Positions 15,584-23,992 of a DNA stretch of 53,901 nt are shown here, one piece after another. The position numbers were made by a program, and so were the translations under genes. The first letter of the stretch is position 1, and every line of letters starts with the position of its first letter. Below the pieces are notes generated by a model. That model was not told where the DNA came from. It saw only the letters and a program-made list of their open reading frames with translations, and made no database searches. Origin of the DNA: Inquilinus limosus (GTDB lineage: Bacteria > Pseudomonadota > Alphaproteobacteria > DSM-16000 > Inquilinaceae); the NCBI RefSeq assembly GCF_002195995.1, contig NZ_NHON01000039.1, positions 1,692 to 55,592 on the forward strand. Reading direction: 5' to 3'.

Positions 15584-18064
15584 TTATTCCGCCGCGCGGG
15601 CCAGGGGCGGCCAGACGCCCCAGATCTCCTCGGCATAGTCCTGCACCGTGCGGTCGGAGGAGAACCAGCCGACATTCGCGGTGTTGCGGATCGCCATGCG
15701 GGTCCATTCGGCGCGGTCGCGGTAGAGGGCCGCGGCGCGGGCCTGGGTGTCCCAATAGGCGGCGAAGTCGGCCGCCACCAGGAACCAGTCGCTGTGCCGC
15801 AGCGCGTCGGTGATCGGCCGGAACCGGCCCGGATCGTCGGGCGAGAAGGTGCCGTCCTCGATCGCCGCGATGGCCCGGGCCAGGCGTGGGTCGGCCGCGA
15901 TCACGGCCCCGGGGTCGTAGCCCTGGGCCCGCTTCGCCGCCACCTCGGCCGCGGTCAGGCCGAAGATCAGGATGTTGTCGGCGCCCACCCGCTCGGCGAT
16001 CTCGACATTGGCGCCGTCCAACGTGCCGATGGTGATCGCGCCGTTCAGCGCGAACTTCATGTTGCCGGTGCCCGACGCCTCCATCCCGGCGGTCGAGATC
16101 TGCTCCGACAGGTCGGCGGCGGGGATGATGCGCTCGGCCAGCGTGACGTTGTAGTTCGGCAGGAACACCATCTTCAGCTGGTCGCGGATCTCGGCATCGG
16201 CGTTGATCACCCGCGACACGTCGTTGGCCAGCTTGATGATCAGCTTGGCGACGGCGTAGCCGGGCGCGGCCTTGCCGGCGAAGATCTTGACCCGCGGCGT
16301 CCAGGCCGCGTCCGGCGTGTCGCGCATCTCCTGCCACAGCGCCACGGCGTGCAGGATGTTCAAGAGCTGTCGCTTGTATTCATGGATGCGCTTGACCTGG
16401 ACGTCGAACAGCGCGTCGCCGGAGACGCGCAGGTCGGCGATCTCACCGATATGATGCGCCAGGAAGGCCTTGTTGCGGCGCTTCACCGCCCAGAACGCCT
16501 CGCGGAAGGCGCTGTCCTCGGTCCTGCCGGCCAGGGCGGACAGCCGCCCCAGATCATCCTCCCAGCCGCTGCCGATCATGTTGTGGATCAGCTGCGACAG
16601 GTTCGGGTTGGCCTGCACCAGCCAGCGGCGCGGGGTGATGCCGTTGGTCTTGTTGGTGATGCGGTCCGGGAACTCCTCGTTCAGGTCGCGGAACACCGTC
16701 TCGCGCATCAGCTGGGTGTGCAGGGCCGAGACGCCGTTGACCCGGTGGCTGCCGAGGAAGGCCAGCGGCCCCATCCGCACCCGCCGGTCCCAGCCCTCCT
16801 GGATCAGCGACAGGGTGGACAGGCGGCTGGGATCCTTCGCCACCACCTTGGAGGATTTCAGGAACCGGTCGTTGATCTCGTAGATGATCTGCAGATGGCG
16901 CGGCAGCACCCGCTCCAGCAGCGCCACCGGCCAGGTCTCCAGCGCCTCGGGCATCAGCGTGTGGTTGGTGTAGCTGATGCAGCCCTTGGTGATCGCCCAG
17001 GCGCGGTCCCAGTCCAGCCGGTGCCGGTCGATCAGGAGGCGCATCAGCTCCGGCACCGCGATCGCCGGATGGGTGTCGTTCAGCTGCAGCGCCGCCTTTT
17101 CCGGCAGGTCGTCATAGCCGTCATGATGCATCCGGTGCCGCCGCAGCACGTCCTGCAGCGAGGCCGAGGTGAAGAAGTATTCCTGCTTGAGCCGCAGCTC
17201 CTGCCCCGCCGGGGTGTTGTCGTTGGGGTAGAGGACGCGTGACAGGGTCTCGGACAGGATCTTGTCCTCGACCGACTTCAGATAGTCGCCGGAGTTGAAG
17301 GGGACCAGGTCGAACTCCCGCACCGGCTTGGCCGACCACAGGCGCAGCGTGTTGACCGTGGCGCCGCCCCAGCCGACCACCGGCGTGTCGTAGGCCACGG
17401 CCAGCACCCGTTGGCTGCCGCGCCAGACCGGCTTCGGCCGCCCGTCCGGCCCGGGCTCGCCCGGCTCGACCTTGCCGTAGAAGTCGATCGGATAGGCCAC
17501 CTCCGGCCGCTCGAACTCCCAGGGGTTGCCGAATTTCAGCCAGTCCTCGGGATATTCGACCTGCCAGCCGCGGTCGAACTGCTGCTCGAACAGCCCGTAT
17601 TCGTAGCGGATGCCGTAGCCGGTGCCGGCGATGCCGAGCGTGGCCATGCTGTCGAGGAAGCAGGCGGCGAGGCGGCCGAGGCCGCCATTGCCGAGCGCCG
17701 CGTCGGGCTCGACCTCCAGCACCGAGCCGAGGTCGACGCCGAACTCCCCCAGCGCCTCGCGGCAGGTGTCGTAGATGCCGAGATTGGTCAGCGCGTTGGC
17801 CATCAGCCGGCCGACCAGGAACTCCAGGCTGAGATAGTAGACCCGCTTGCCGTCGGTCGCCTCCTCGCGGTGCTGCGCCGCCATCCAGCGGTCGACCAGC
17901 CGGTCGCGCACGGCCAGGGCGGTGGCGGCGAACCAGTCGTGGCGGGTGGCGCGATGGACCTCGCGCCCGACGGCATAGACCAGCCATTCGAGAATGTCGC
18001 GCTTGAGCGAGTCCCGGTCGAGCCCGCGCGGCTCGATCGCCATCGGGGAGGCTGGCAGCTCCAT
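15584..18064 (-). CDS. glgP: Glycogen/starch/alpha-glucan phosphorylase
   Basis: An 826-residue GT35 phosphorylase that releases glucose 1-phosphate from alpha-1,4-glucans using pyridoxal phosphate. Conserved blocks seen are Y-Y-L-S-L-E-F-L-V-G-R, G-N-G-G-L-G-R-L-A-A-C-F, the active-site region K-R-I-H-E-Y-K-R-Q-L-L-N, and the PLP signature E-A-S-G-T-G-N-M-K-F-A-L-N-G, whose lysine binds the cofactor. ATG 18064 is chosen because GGGGG lies 6 bases upstream; the frame extends 22 codons further without family similarity. No other glycogen genes are nearby. Transcription runs leftwards, after the terminator that ends the liv operon. Confidence 0.96.
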   Translation of the reverse strand: MELPASPMAIEPRGLDRDSLKRDILEWLVYAVGREVHRATRHDWFAATALAVRDRLVDRWMAAQHREEATDGKRVYYLSLEFLVGRLMANALTNLGIYDTCREALGEFGVDLGSVLEVEPDAALGNGGLGRLAACFLDSMATLGIAGTGYGIRYEYGLFEQQFDRGWQVEYPEDWLKFGNPWEFERPEVAYPIDFYGKVEPGEPGPDGRPKPVWRGSQRVLAVAYDTPVVGWGGATVNTLRLWSAKPVREFDLVPFNSGDYLKSVEDKILSETLSRVLYPNDNTPAGQELRLKQEYFFTSASLQDVLRRHRMHHDGYDDLPEKAALQLNDTHPAIAVPELMRLLIDRHRLDWDRAWAITKGCISYTNHTLMPEALETWPVALLERVLPRHLQIIYEINDRFLKSSKVVAKDPSRLSTLSLIQEGWDRRVRMGPLAFLGSHRVNGVSALHTQLMRETVFRDLNEEFPDRITNKTNGITPRRWLVQANPNLSQLIHNMIGSGWEDDLGRLSALAGRTEDSAFREAFWAVKRRNKAFLAHHIGEIADLRVSGDALFDVQVKRIHEYKRQLLNILHAVALWQEMRDTPDAAWTPRVKIFAGKAAPGYAVAKLIIKLANDVSRVINADAEIRDQLKMVFLPNYNVTLAERIIPAADLSEQISTAGMEASGTGNMKFALNGAITIGTLDGANVEIAERVGADNILIFGLTAAEVAAKRAQGYDPGAVIAADPRLARAIAAIEDGTFSPDDPGRFRPITDALRHSDWFLVAADFAAYWDTQARAAALYRDRAEWTRMAIRNTANVGWFSSDRTVQDYAEEIWGVWPPLARAAE

Positions 18065-18139
18065 CGCTGACCCCCATGCTGCACTGCGATATAGACCGTC
18101 CGTTACACCACGGAACGGCGCCGTGATCAATCATGTGAC

Positions 18140-18170
18140 AAAAAAGGCCCGGCGGAAGTTCCGCCGGGCC
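18140..18170 (-). terminator. Rho-independent terminator of the liv operon
   Basis: GGCCCGGCGG (18146-18155) pairs with CCGCCGGGCC (18161-18170) around AAGTT. Read on the minus strand, the stem is followed by TTTTTT. It lies about 21 bases after the livK stop and upstream of glgP, so it ends the liv transcript. Confidence 0.9.
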
Positions 18171-18191
18171 CGATATCAGATGCCGGAACGC

Positions 18192-19325
18192 TTACTTGCC
18201 GACCTTGGCCAGCTCGGCCTGGGTGGCCTCGACGAACTTGCCGCTGTTCCAGATCCAGAACACGTAGTCGGCCTGCTTGCGATCGCCCTTCTCGTCGAAG
18301 GAGAGCTCGCCCAGCACGGTCTTGTAGAGCGAGCCGTCATGCAGCGCCTCGGCCACCTTCGGCCCCTCGAAGCTCTTGGCCTTGGTCGCGGCCTGGGCCC
18401 AGGCCTGCACCGCTGCGTAGCTGTACAGCGTGTAGCCCGTGGGGTCGTAGTTGTCGGCCTTGAACTTGGCCACGACATCCTTGGCCGCCGGGGAGTTGCG
18501 CTGGTCGGCGCCGAAGGTCATCAGCACGCCCTGGCCGGCATCGCCGGTGATGCCCCAGAACTCCTCGGCGACGATGCCATCGCCGGAGATGAACTGGGCG
18601 GTCAGCCCCTGCTCGCGCGCCTGACGCAGGATCAGGCCGGCCTCGCTGAGCAAGCCGCCGTAATAGATCACGTCGACCTTGGCCTGCTTCATCTTGGAGA
18701 CGACGGCCGAGAAATCCTTCTCGCCGACCGTGATGCCCTCATACAGCACTTCCTTCAGGCCGGCCTTGTTCATCGCCGCCTTGGTCGCGTCGGCCAGGCC
18801 CTTGCCGTAGGTGGTCTGGTCCTGGAGGATGGCGACGTTCTTGCCCTTGTACTTCTCGGCCAGGAAGGGGCCGGCGACCTCGCCCTGCTGGTCGTCGCGG
18901 CCGCAGGTGCGGAAGGTGGTCTTCTGGCCCTGCTCGGTCAGCTGCGGGTTGGTCGAGGCCGGGGAGATCTGGACGATGCCTTCCTCGGCATAGACCGCGG
19001 AGGCCGGGATCGAGACCGAGGAGTTGAAGTGGCCGATCACCGCCACCACGCCCTCGCCGACCAGTTCATTGGCCGCCGCGACGCCCTGGCGCGGATCCGA
19101 CGCGTCGTCGCCGTAGACGACCGTGATCTTCTCGCCATTCACGCCGCCGGCGTCGTTCAGCGCCTTCACCGCGGCGTCGGTGCCGCGCTTCATCTGCTCG
19201 CCGAAGGACGCGTTCGGGCCAGTCAGCGGCGCGCCCAGACCGATCTTCACATCGGCCCAGGCCGGGGCCGATGTCATCGCGGCCAGCGCCACGCCGGCCA
19301 GGAGCACTCGGTTGAATCTCGTCAT
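18192..19325 (-). CDS. livK: Branched-chain amino acid ABC transporter, substrate-binding protein
   Basis: A 377-residue periplasmic protein of the Leu/Ile/Val-binding family. A Sec signal peptide (MTRFNRVLLAGVALAAMTS, cleavage after A-W-A) is followed by D-V-K-I-G-L-G-A-P-L-T-G-P-N-A. A-S-T-N-P-Q-L-T and I-G-H-F-N-S-S lie in the ligand cleft region. It is the last gene of the operon, after DUF6867, with an 81-base gap and a terminator behind it. The real ligand may be branched-chain or other amino acids, since family members vary. Confidence 0.93.
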   Translation of the reverse strand: MTRFNRVLLAGVALAAMTSAPAWADVKIGLGAPLTGPNASFGEQMKRGTDAAVKALNDAGGVNGEKITVVYGDDASDPRQGVAAANELVGEGVVAVIGHFNSSVSIPASAVYAEEGIVQISPASTNPQLTEQGQKTTFRTCGRDDQQGEVAGPFLAEKYKGKNVAILQDQTTYGKGLADATKAAMNKAGLKEVLYEGITVGEKDFSAVVSKMKQAKVDVIYYGGLLSEAGLILRQAREQGLTAQFISGDGIVAEEFWGITGDAGQGVLMTFGADQRNSPAAKDVVAKFKADNYDPTGYTLYSYAAVQAWAQAATKAKSFEGPKVAEALHDGSLYKTVLGELSFDEKGDRKQADYVFWIWNSGKFVEATQAELAKVGK

Positions 19326-19406
19326 CAGATCGCTCTCCCCAGTTCATCGACCGGCGGGACGACCCCGCCGGCCCTTGCTTTTCGCCGGCCCGGAAGGACC
19401 GGCGTC

Positions 19407-19760
19407 TTACCGTGCGGCCGGCCGCCGGTCACGCCAGCCGAACAGGCCGGCGCGCTCGTACAGCCACGGATACTGCCGCACCATCTTCGCCGCCCGCGTC
19501 ATCCGGTAGGCGACCGTGGCGCAGAGGCCGATCCACACAAGATCGATGACGAAGCCGGTCGGCGACAAGAGCGTACCGCCGAACAGCGCGAAGTGCAGGA
19601 ATCGGGTCGCACAGGCCAGCAGCACCACGAAGGGCACCACCTTGCGCATCGGCGCCCAGCCCTGGGCCTGGCCCTGGCCGGTCAGGAAGCCGCCGCCGCC
19701 GCCCAGGATCAGGCTGACGAAGATGAAGTCGCCGACCGAGGTTCCGAGGATCTGTTCCAT
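19407..19760 (-). CDS. DUF6867 family membrane protein in the liv operon
   Basis: A 117-residue protein with three hydrophobic segments (residues about 10-30, 40-60 and 66-84) and a basic C-terminal tail containing Y-P-W-L-Y-E-R-A-G-L-F-G-W. From memory this matches DUF6867, a small alphaproteobacterial membrane family often found between livF and the binding-protein gene. It starts 10 bases after livF stops, so it is co-transcribed. A role in assembly or regulation of the transporter is inferred from position only. Confidence 0.75.
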   Translation of the reverse strand: MEQILGTSVGDFIFVSLILGGGGGFLTGQGQAQGWAPMRKVVPFVVLLACATRFLHFALFGGTLLSPTGFVIDLVWIGLCATVAYRMTRAAKMVRQYPWLYERAGLFGWRDRRPAAR

Positions 19761-19770
19761 CGCCCGCCCC

Positions 19771-20481
19771 TCAATGCCCGCCTTCGAGATAGGCGGCCCG
19801 GACCTCCGGATTCGCCAGGAGCTCGCGCCCGCTGCCGCTCATCGTCACCCGGCCATTGACCAGGACGTAGCCACGATGCGCCAGCTTCAGCGCGTGGAAG
19901 GCGTTCTGCTCGACCAGGAACACGGTCATTTGCTGCTCCCGGTTGATCACCTTGATCGCCTCGAAGATCTGCTTCACCACCAGGGGCGCCAAGCCGAGCG
20001 ACGGCTCGTCCAGCAGCAGCAGGCGCGGCCGGCTCATCAGCGCCCGGCCGATCGCCAGCATCTGCTGTTCGCCGCCCGACAGGGTGCCGCCCCGCTGGGC
20101 CTGCCGCTCCTTCAGCCGCGGGAACAGGGTGAAGATCTGCTCCAGATCGCGGCCGAACGCCGCCGGATCGGCGGTCAGACCGCCCATCTGCAGGTTCTCC
20201 ATCACCGTCATGCGCGGGAAGATGCGGCGGCCTTCCGGGGAGATGGCGACGCCGCGGCGCACGATCTCGAAGGTCGGCTGGCGGGTGATCTCCTTGCCGT
20301 CGAACACGACCGCGCCCTTGCGCGCCTGCGGGTTGCCGCAGATCGTCATCAGGAGGGTCGACTTGCCGGCGCCGTTGGCGCCGATCAGGGTGACGATCTC
20401 GCCTTCCTTGACCTCGACATCGACGCCGCGCAGCGCCTCGATGGCGCCGTAGAAGGTGTGCACGCCCTGCAGCGACAGCAT
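19771..20481 (-). CDS. livF: Branched-chain amino acid ABC transporter, ATP-binding protein LivF
   Basis: A 236-residue ABC ATPase. Walker A is G-A-N-G-A-G-K-S-T, the signature is L-S-G-G-E-Q-Q-M-L-A-I-G-R-A, and Walker B is L-L-L-L-D-E-P-S-L-G-L-A-P, the LivF-specific form. The protein is short and ends E-V-R-A-A-Y-L-E-G-G, as LivF does. ATG 20481 overlaps the livG stop by one base (TGATG); the in-frame GTG one codon earlier is also possible. It energises uptake together with LivG. Confidence 0.96.
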   Translation of the reverse strand: MLSLQGVHTFYGAIEALRGVDVEVKEGEIVTLIGANGAGKSTLLMTICGNPQARKGAVVFDGKEITRQPTFEIVRRGVAISPEGRRIFPRMTVMENLQMGGLTADPAAFGRDLEQIFTLFPRLKERQAQRGGTLSGGEQQMLAIGRALMSRPRLLLLDEPSLGLAPLVVKQIFEAIKVINREQQMTVFLVEQNAFHALKLAHRGYVLVNGRVTMSGSGRELLANPEVRAAYLEGGH

Positions 20482-21362
20482 CACGACCGGGCCTCCCCGG
20501 TCGCGGCGGCCCCGGTGGCGTTGGCCACGTCGGCGGCGATCTCCGGCGGCAGGTCGTCCTCCTCGGGCTCGCCGAGATAGGCCCGGATCACCGCCTCATC
20601 GCTGCGGATCTGCTCGGGCGTGCCGTCGGCGATCTTCTTGCCGTGGTCGAGCACCACGATGTGGTCGGAAATCTGCATGACGACGCTCATGTCGTGCTCG
20701 ATCAGGAGGACGCTGGTCCGGTGCTCGTCGCGGATGGCGCGCAGCAGGCCGTTCAGCTCCTGGGATTCACGGGGGTTCAGGCCGGCTGCCGGCTCGTCCA
20801 GGCACAGGATCACCGGGTCGATGCACATCGCCCGCGCGATCTCCAGCCGGCGCTGGCCGCCATAGGGCAGGCTGCCGGCGGAATCATCAGCCTGGGCGGT
20901 CAGCCCGACGCGGTCGAGCCAGAACTTTGCCTTCTCCACCGCCTCGCGCTCCACCCGGCGGTAGCTCGGCAGGCCGAGCAGCCCGGCGATCGAGAAGCCG
21001 GAGGCGCGCATCAGCTTGTTGTGCTGGGCCACCATCAGGTTCTCCAGCACGCTCATCCCGGCGAACAGGCGGATGTTCTGGAAGGTGCGGGCGACCTTGG
21101 CCTGCTGGGCGATACGGTAGCCGGGAATCTGCTCCAGCAGGAACTCGCCGGTCTCGCCCTTGAGCGTCATCCGCCCGGCGGTCGGCTTGTAGAAGCCGGT
21201 GATGCAGTTGAACAGCGTGGTCTTGCCGGCGCCGTTCGGCCCGATCACCGCGGTGATGTCGCCGGCCCGGATGTCGAAGGAGACGTCGTCGATGGCGACG
21301 AGGCCGCCGAAGCGCATCGAGACATGCTCGATGGTCAGGAGCGCGCTCACGGCCCCGGTCAT
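20481..21362 (-). CDS. livG: Branched-chain amino acid ABC transporter, ATP-binding protein LivG
   Basis: A 293-residue ABC ATPase. Walker A is G-P-N-G-A-G-K-T-T, then F-Q-N-I-R-L-F, the signature L-P-Y-G-G-Q-R-R-L-E-I-A-R-A and Walker B L-C-L-D-E-P-A-A-G-L-N-P, all LivG-like. After the usual family end (A-Y-L-G) there is an extra tail of about 25 residues, rich in acidic residues then alanine, which is a little unusual. It overlaps livM (ATGA) at its start and livF at its end. Confidence 0.96.
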   Translation of the reverse strand: MTGAVSALLTIEHVSMRFGGLVAIDDVSFDIRAGDITAVIGPNGAGKTTLFNCITGFYKPTAGRMTLKGETGEFLLEQIPGYRIAQQAKVARTFQNIRLFAGMSVLENLMVAQHNKLMRASGFSIAGLLGLPSYRRVEREAVEKAKFWLDRVGLTAQADDSAGSLPYGGQRRLEIARAMCIDPVILCLDEPAAGLNPRESQELNGLLRAIRDEHRTSVLLIEHDMSVVMQISDHIVVLDHGKKIADGTPEQIRSDEAVIRAYLGEPEEDDLPPEIAADVANATGAAATGEARS

Positions 21363-22879
21363 CCTTGGGCTCCCTTCTTGCCGTGCAGGAGGATGGTCGG
21401 GTCACGATGCGCCAGGAGGCCGCGCGGGCGCCACACCATGATGCCGACCATGCACAGGCCGAACACCAGCATGCGATAGAGGTCGAGGCCGCGGAAGGCT
21501 TCCGGCAGGCCGATGATCAGGCAGGCGGCGACGACGATGCCGAGCTGGCTGCCCATGCCGCCGAGCACCACGATCGCCAGCACGATCGCCGATTCGATGA
21601 AGGAGAAGCTTTCCGGGCTGATGAAGCCCTGATACGTCGCGAAGAAGCTGCCGGCGAAGCCGCCGCACATGGCGGAGGTGGCGAAGGCCGCCAGCTTCAG
21701 GTTGGTGCGGTTGATGCCGAGCGACTGGCAGGCGATGTCGTCCTCGCGGATCGCCTCCCAGCCGCGGCCGACCGGCAGGCGGCGCAGCCGGGTGCTGATC
21801 AGGTTCACCAGCAGCGCCAGGGCCAGGATCAGCAGGTACAGGAAGATGATCCGGTGTGTCGGGTTGTAGTCCAGCCCGAACAGCTGGTGGAAGGCGGTGG
21901 TGCCCTCCGGCGGGCTGCGGTCGAAGGGAAAGCCGAAGAAGCTGGGCCGCGGCACGTTGTTGATGCCGTTCGGCCCGCCGGTCACTGGCGCCCAGTTGAT
22001 CAGGATGATGCGGATGATCTCGCCGAAGCCGAGGGTGACGATGGCGAAGTAGTCGCCGCGCAGCCGCAGCACCGGATAGCCGAGGATCAGGCCGAAGCAG
22101 GCCGCCAGCACGCCGGCCAGCGGCAGGCAGATCCAGAAGCTGAAGCCGAAGGTGGTGGACAGGAGCGCGTAGGAATAGGCGCCGACGGCGTAGAAGGCGA
22201 CATAGCCGAGGTCCAAGAGGCCGGCGAGGCCGACGATGATGTTCAGGCCCCAGCCGAGCATGATGTAGATCAGCACGATGGTGGCGACGCCGAGCGTGCT
22301 GCGGGTGGCGAGGTCGGTGAAGGGGAAGACGACCGCCAGCACCACCAGGATCGGCCCGACATAGACGCTGAGGCGCTGCACCCGGGCGCCGATCCGGTCC
22401 ATCGCCCGGTCACGCTCCTGCCGCGACAGGCTGGCCCTGCTGCGCCGCTGCACCAGGATCGACTGGATCAGCAGCCAGGCCGCGCCCAGCGCCCCGATCA
22501 GCAGCAGCGGCACCGAGTGCAGATCCTGCACCGGCAGCGGCGGCAGCGCGTCGGAAATCGACGGCCGCAGATACTCGTAGATCGGCGGCAGGGCGAAGAC
22601 GATCAGGAACAGCAGGCTGATCCAGAACACCGGCCGCGGGATGCCCTCGCGGTTCAGGATGATGCCGATGCGGCCGAAGAACACCAGCGCGACCGCGATG
22701 GCGACCGCGGTGAAATCGGTCTGATAGCCGAGCGAGCCGCTCTGCTCGATGGTGCGGATGCCGACCAGCGGCGCGGTCAGGACCAGGGCGATGAGGCCGG
22801 TGACCCCCGCCTCCTTCAGCATGGCGACGACGTCGAGGCGGCGCGCGCCGGCCGCGTCGGATTGCGCGATCGTGGCCAT
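21359..22879 (-). CDS. livM: Branched-chain amino acid ABC transporter permease LivM
   Basis: A 506-residue integral membrane protein. The C-terminal 330 residues are the LivM core: G-L-N-I-I-V-G-L-A-G-L-L-D-L-G-Y-V-A-F, G-D-Y-F-A-I-V-T-L-G-F-G-E-I, and the coupling region G-R-G-W-E-A-I-R-E-D. An N-terminal extension of roughly 170 residues with extra hydrophobic segments makes it longer than E. coli LivM-type permeases, a form common in Alphaproteobacteria. It starts 4 bases after livH stops and overlaps livG by 4 bases. Confidence 0.95.
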   Translation of the reverse strand: MATIAQSDAAGARRLDVVAMLKEAGVTGLIALVLTAPLVGIRTIEQSGSLGYQTDFTAVAIAVALVFFGRIGIILNREGIPRPVFWISLLFLIVFALPPIYEYLRPSISDALPPLPVQDLHSVPLLLIGALGAAWLLIQSILVQRRSRASLSRQERDRAMDRIGARVQRLSVYVGPILVVLAVVFPFTDLATRSTLGVATIVLIYIMLGWGLNIIVGLAGLLDLGYVAFYAVGAYSYALLSTTFGFSFWICLPLAGVLAACFGLILGYPVLRLRGDYFAIVTLGFGEIIRIILINWAPVTGGPNGINNVPRPSFFGFPFDRSPPEGTTAFHQLFGLDYNPTHRIIFLYLLILALALLVNLISTRLRRLPVGRGWEAIREDDIACQSLGINRTNLKLAAFATSAMCGGFAGSFFATYQGFISPESFSFIESAIVLAIVVLGGMGSQLGIVVAACLIIGLPEAFRGLDLYRMLVFGLCMVGIMVWRPRGLLAHRDPTILLHGKKGAQG

Positions 22880-22883
22880 CGCC

Positions 22884-23804
22884 TCAGACCTTCTCGATGT
22901 CGGGGCGGCCGAGCAGGCCGGACGGGCGGAAGATCAGCACCAGCACCAGGATGGTGAAGGCGGCGACGTCCTTGTATTCCGATGAGAAGTAGCCGGACCA
23001 GAAGGCCTCGATCAGGCCGATCAGGATGCCGCCGAGCATCGCCCCCGGCAGCGAGCCGATGCCGCCCAGCACCGCCGCGGTGAAGGCTTTGATGCCGGCC
23101 AGGAAGCCGATGTAGAAGTCGATCACGCCGTAGTAGAGGGTCACCATCACGCCGGCCACGGCGGCCAGCGCCGCGCCGATGACGAAGGTCGTCGAGATGG
23201 TGCGGCCGACATCGACGCCGATCAGCGCCGCCATGGTGCGGTCCTGGGCGCAGGCGCGCTGCTGCCGGCCCAGCGAGGTGCGGTTGATCACCCAGGTCAG
23301 CCCGATCATCAGGGCCAGGGTCAGCACCACGATGATGATCTGCAGGTAGGACAGGCTGACGTCGAAGCCGCCGCCGGAGGTCAGCTGGAAACCACCCGGG
23401 ATCTGCGGCGGCACCGGCTTGCGCCGGGCACCCTGCAGCAGCTGGACATAGTTCTGCAGGAAGATCGACATGCCGATGGCGGAGATCAGCGGCGCCAGCC
23501 GGGTGGAGCCGCGCAGAGGCCTGTAGGCCAGCCGCTCGATCGTCCAGCCATACGCGGCGGTCACCACCACGCTGACGATCAGCACGATGGCCAGGGCCAG
23601 GGCCACCGAGACGCCGGGAACGCCGAAGGCGCCGAGCACGACGAATCCGATCACCGCGATGAACGCGCCGATCATATAGATCTCGCCATGGGCGAAATTG
23701 ATCATGCCGATGATGCCGTACACCATCGTATAGCCGATCGCGATCAGACCGTAGATCGCGCCCAGCGTCAGCCCGTTGATGAGCTGCTGCAGGAAATATT
23801 CCAT
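22884..23804 (-). CDS. livH: Branched-chain amino acid ABC transporter permease LivH
   Basis: A 306-residue membrane permease and the first gene of the operon. It starts M-E-Y-F-L-Q-Q-L-I-N-G-L-T-L-G-A-I-Y-G-L and has N-F-A-H-G-E-I-Y-M, both strongly typical of LivH. About eight hydrophobic segments are visible. The coupling loop is near R-A-C-A-Q-D. It forms the membrane channel with LivM. The upstream gap to the fructosamine kinase gene (23805-23992) holds a promoter-like pair and a perfect palindrome. Confidence 0.96.
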   Translation of the reverse strand: MEYFLQQLINGLTLGAIYGLIAIGYTMVYGIIGMINFAHGEIYMIGAFIAVIGFVVLGAFGVPGVSVALALAIVLIVSVVVTAAYGWTIERLAYRPLRGSTRLAPLISAIGMSIFLQNYVQLLQGARRKPVPPQIPGGFQLTSGGGFDVSLSYLQIIIVVLTLALMIGLTWVINRTSLGRQQRACAQDRTMAALIGVDVGRTISTTFVIGAALAAVAGVMVTLYYGVIDFYIGFLAGIKAFTAAVLGGIGSLPGAMLGGILIGLIEAFWSGYFSSEYKDVAAFTILVLVLIFRPSGLLGRPDIEKV

Positions 23805-23827
23805 GCTCGCGCCGAATTGCCTCCACA

Positions 23828-23845
23828 GACCATCCGCGGATGGTC
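23828..23845. promoter_or_regulatory. Perfect 18-bp palindrome in the livH leader
   Basis: GACCATCCGCGGATGGTC is perfectly self-complementary and ends 24 bases upstream of the livH ATG. It lies just downstream of the putative minus-strand promoter, so it would be at the start of the transcript. It may be a repressor operator or a leader hairpin near the ribosome-binding site. Confidence 0.6.
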
Positions 23846-23866
23846 GACCTCACTGTTCACTCGCCG

Positions 23867-23894
23867 TTTAAACCGAGGGCGTTTCTCTGTTCAA
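23867..23894 (-). promoter_or_regulatory. Possible promoter of the liv operon
   Basis: On the minus strand TTGAAC (23889-23894) is followed 16 bases later by TTTAAA (23867-23872), an acceptable sigma70-like pair. The predicted transcription start is close upstream of the 18-bp palindrome. Nothing else stands out in the 188-base gap. Confidence 0.35.
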
Positions 23895-23992
23895 GCTCCG
23901 CGTCAACGTCGGATTGGCGCGACTATGGCGAAGAAAATGGACCGTTACAATCTCAATGAATCATAAGACGTTTCGGGATCTTAGGCTACGGA

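Noticed and set aside
23924-23965. 13-codon plus-strand frame (M-A-K-K-M-D-R-Y-N-L-N-E-S) in the liv upstream region, considered as a leader peptide
   Set aside because: It is on the wrong strand for the liv operon, lacks repeated Leu/Ile/Val codons and has no attenuator hairpin after it.
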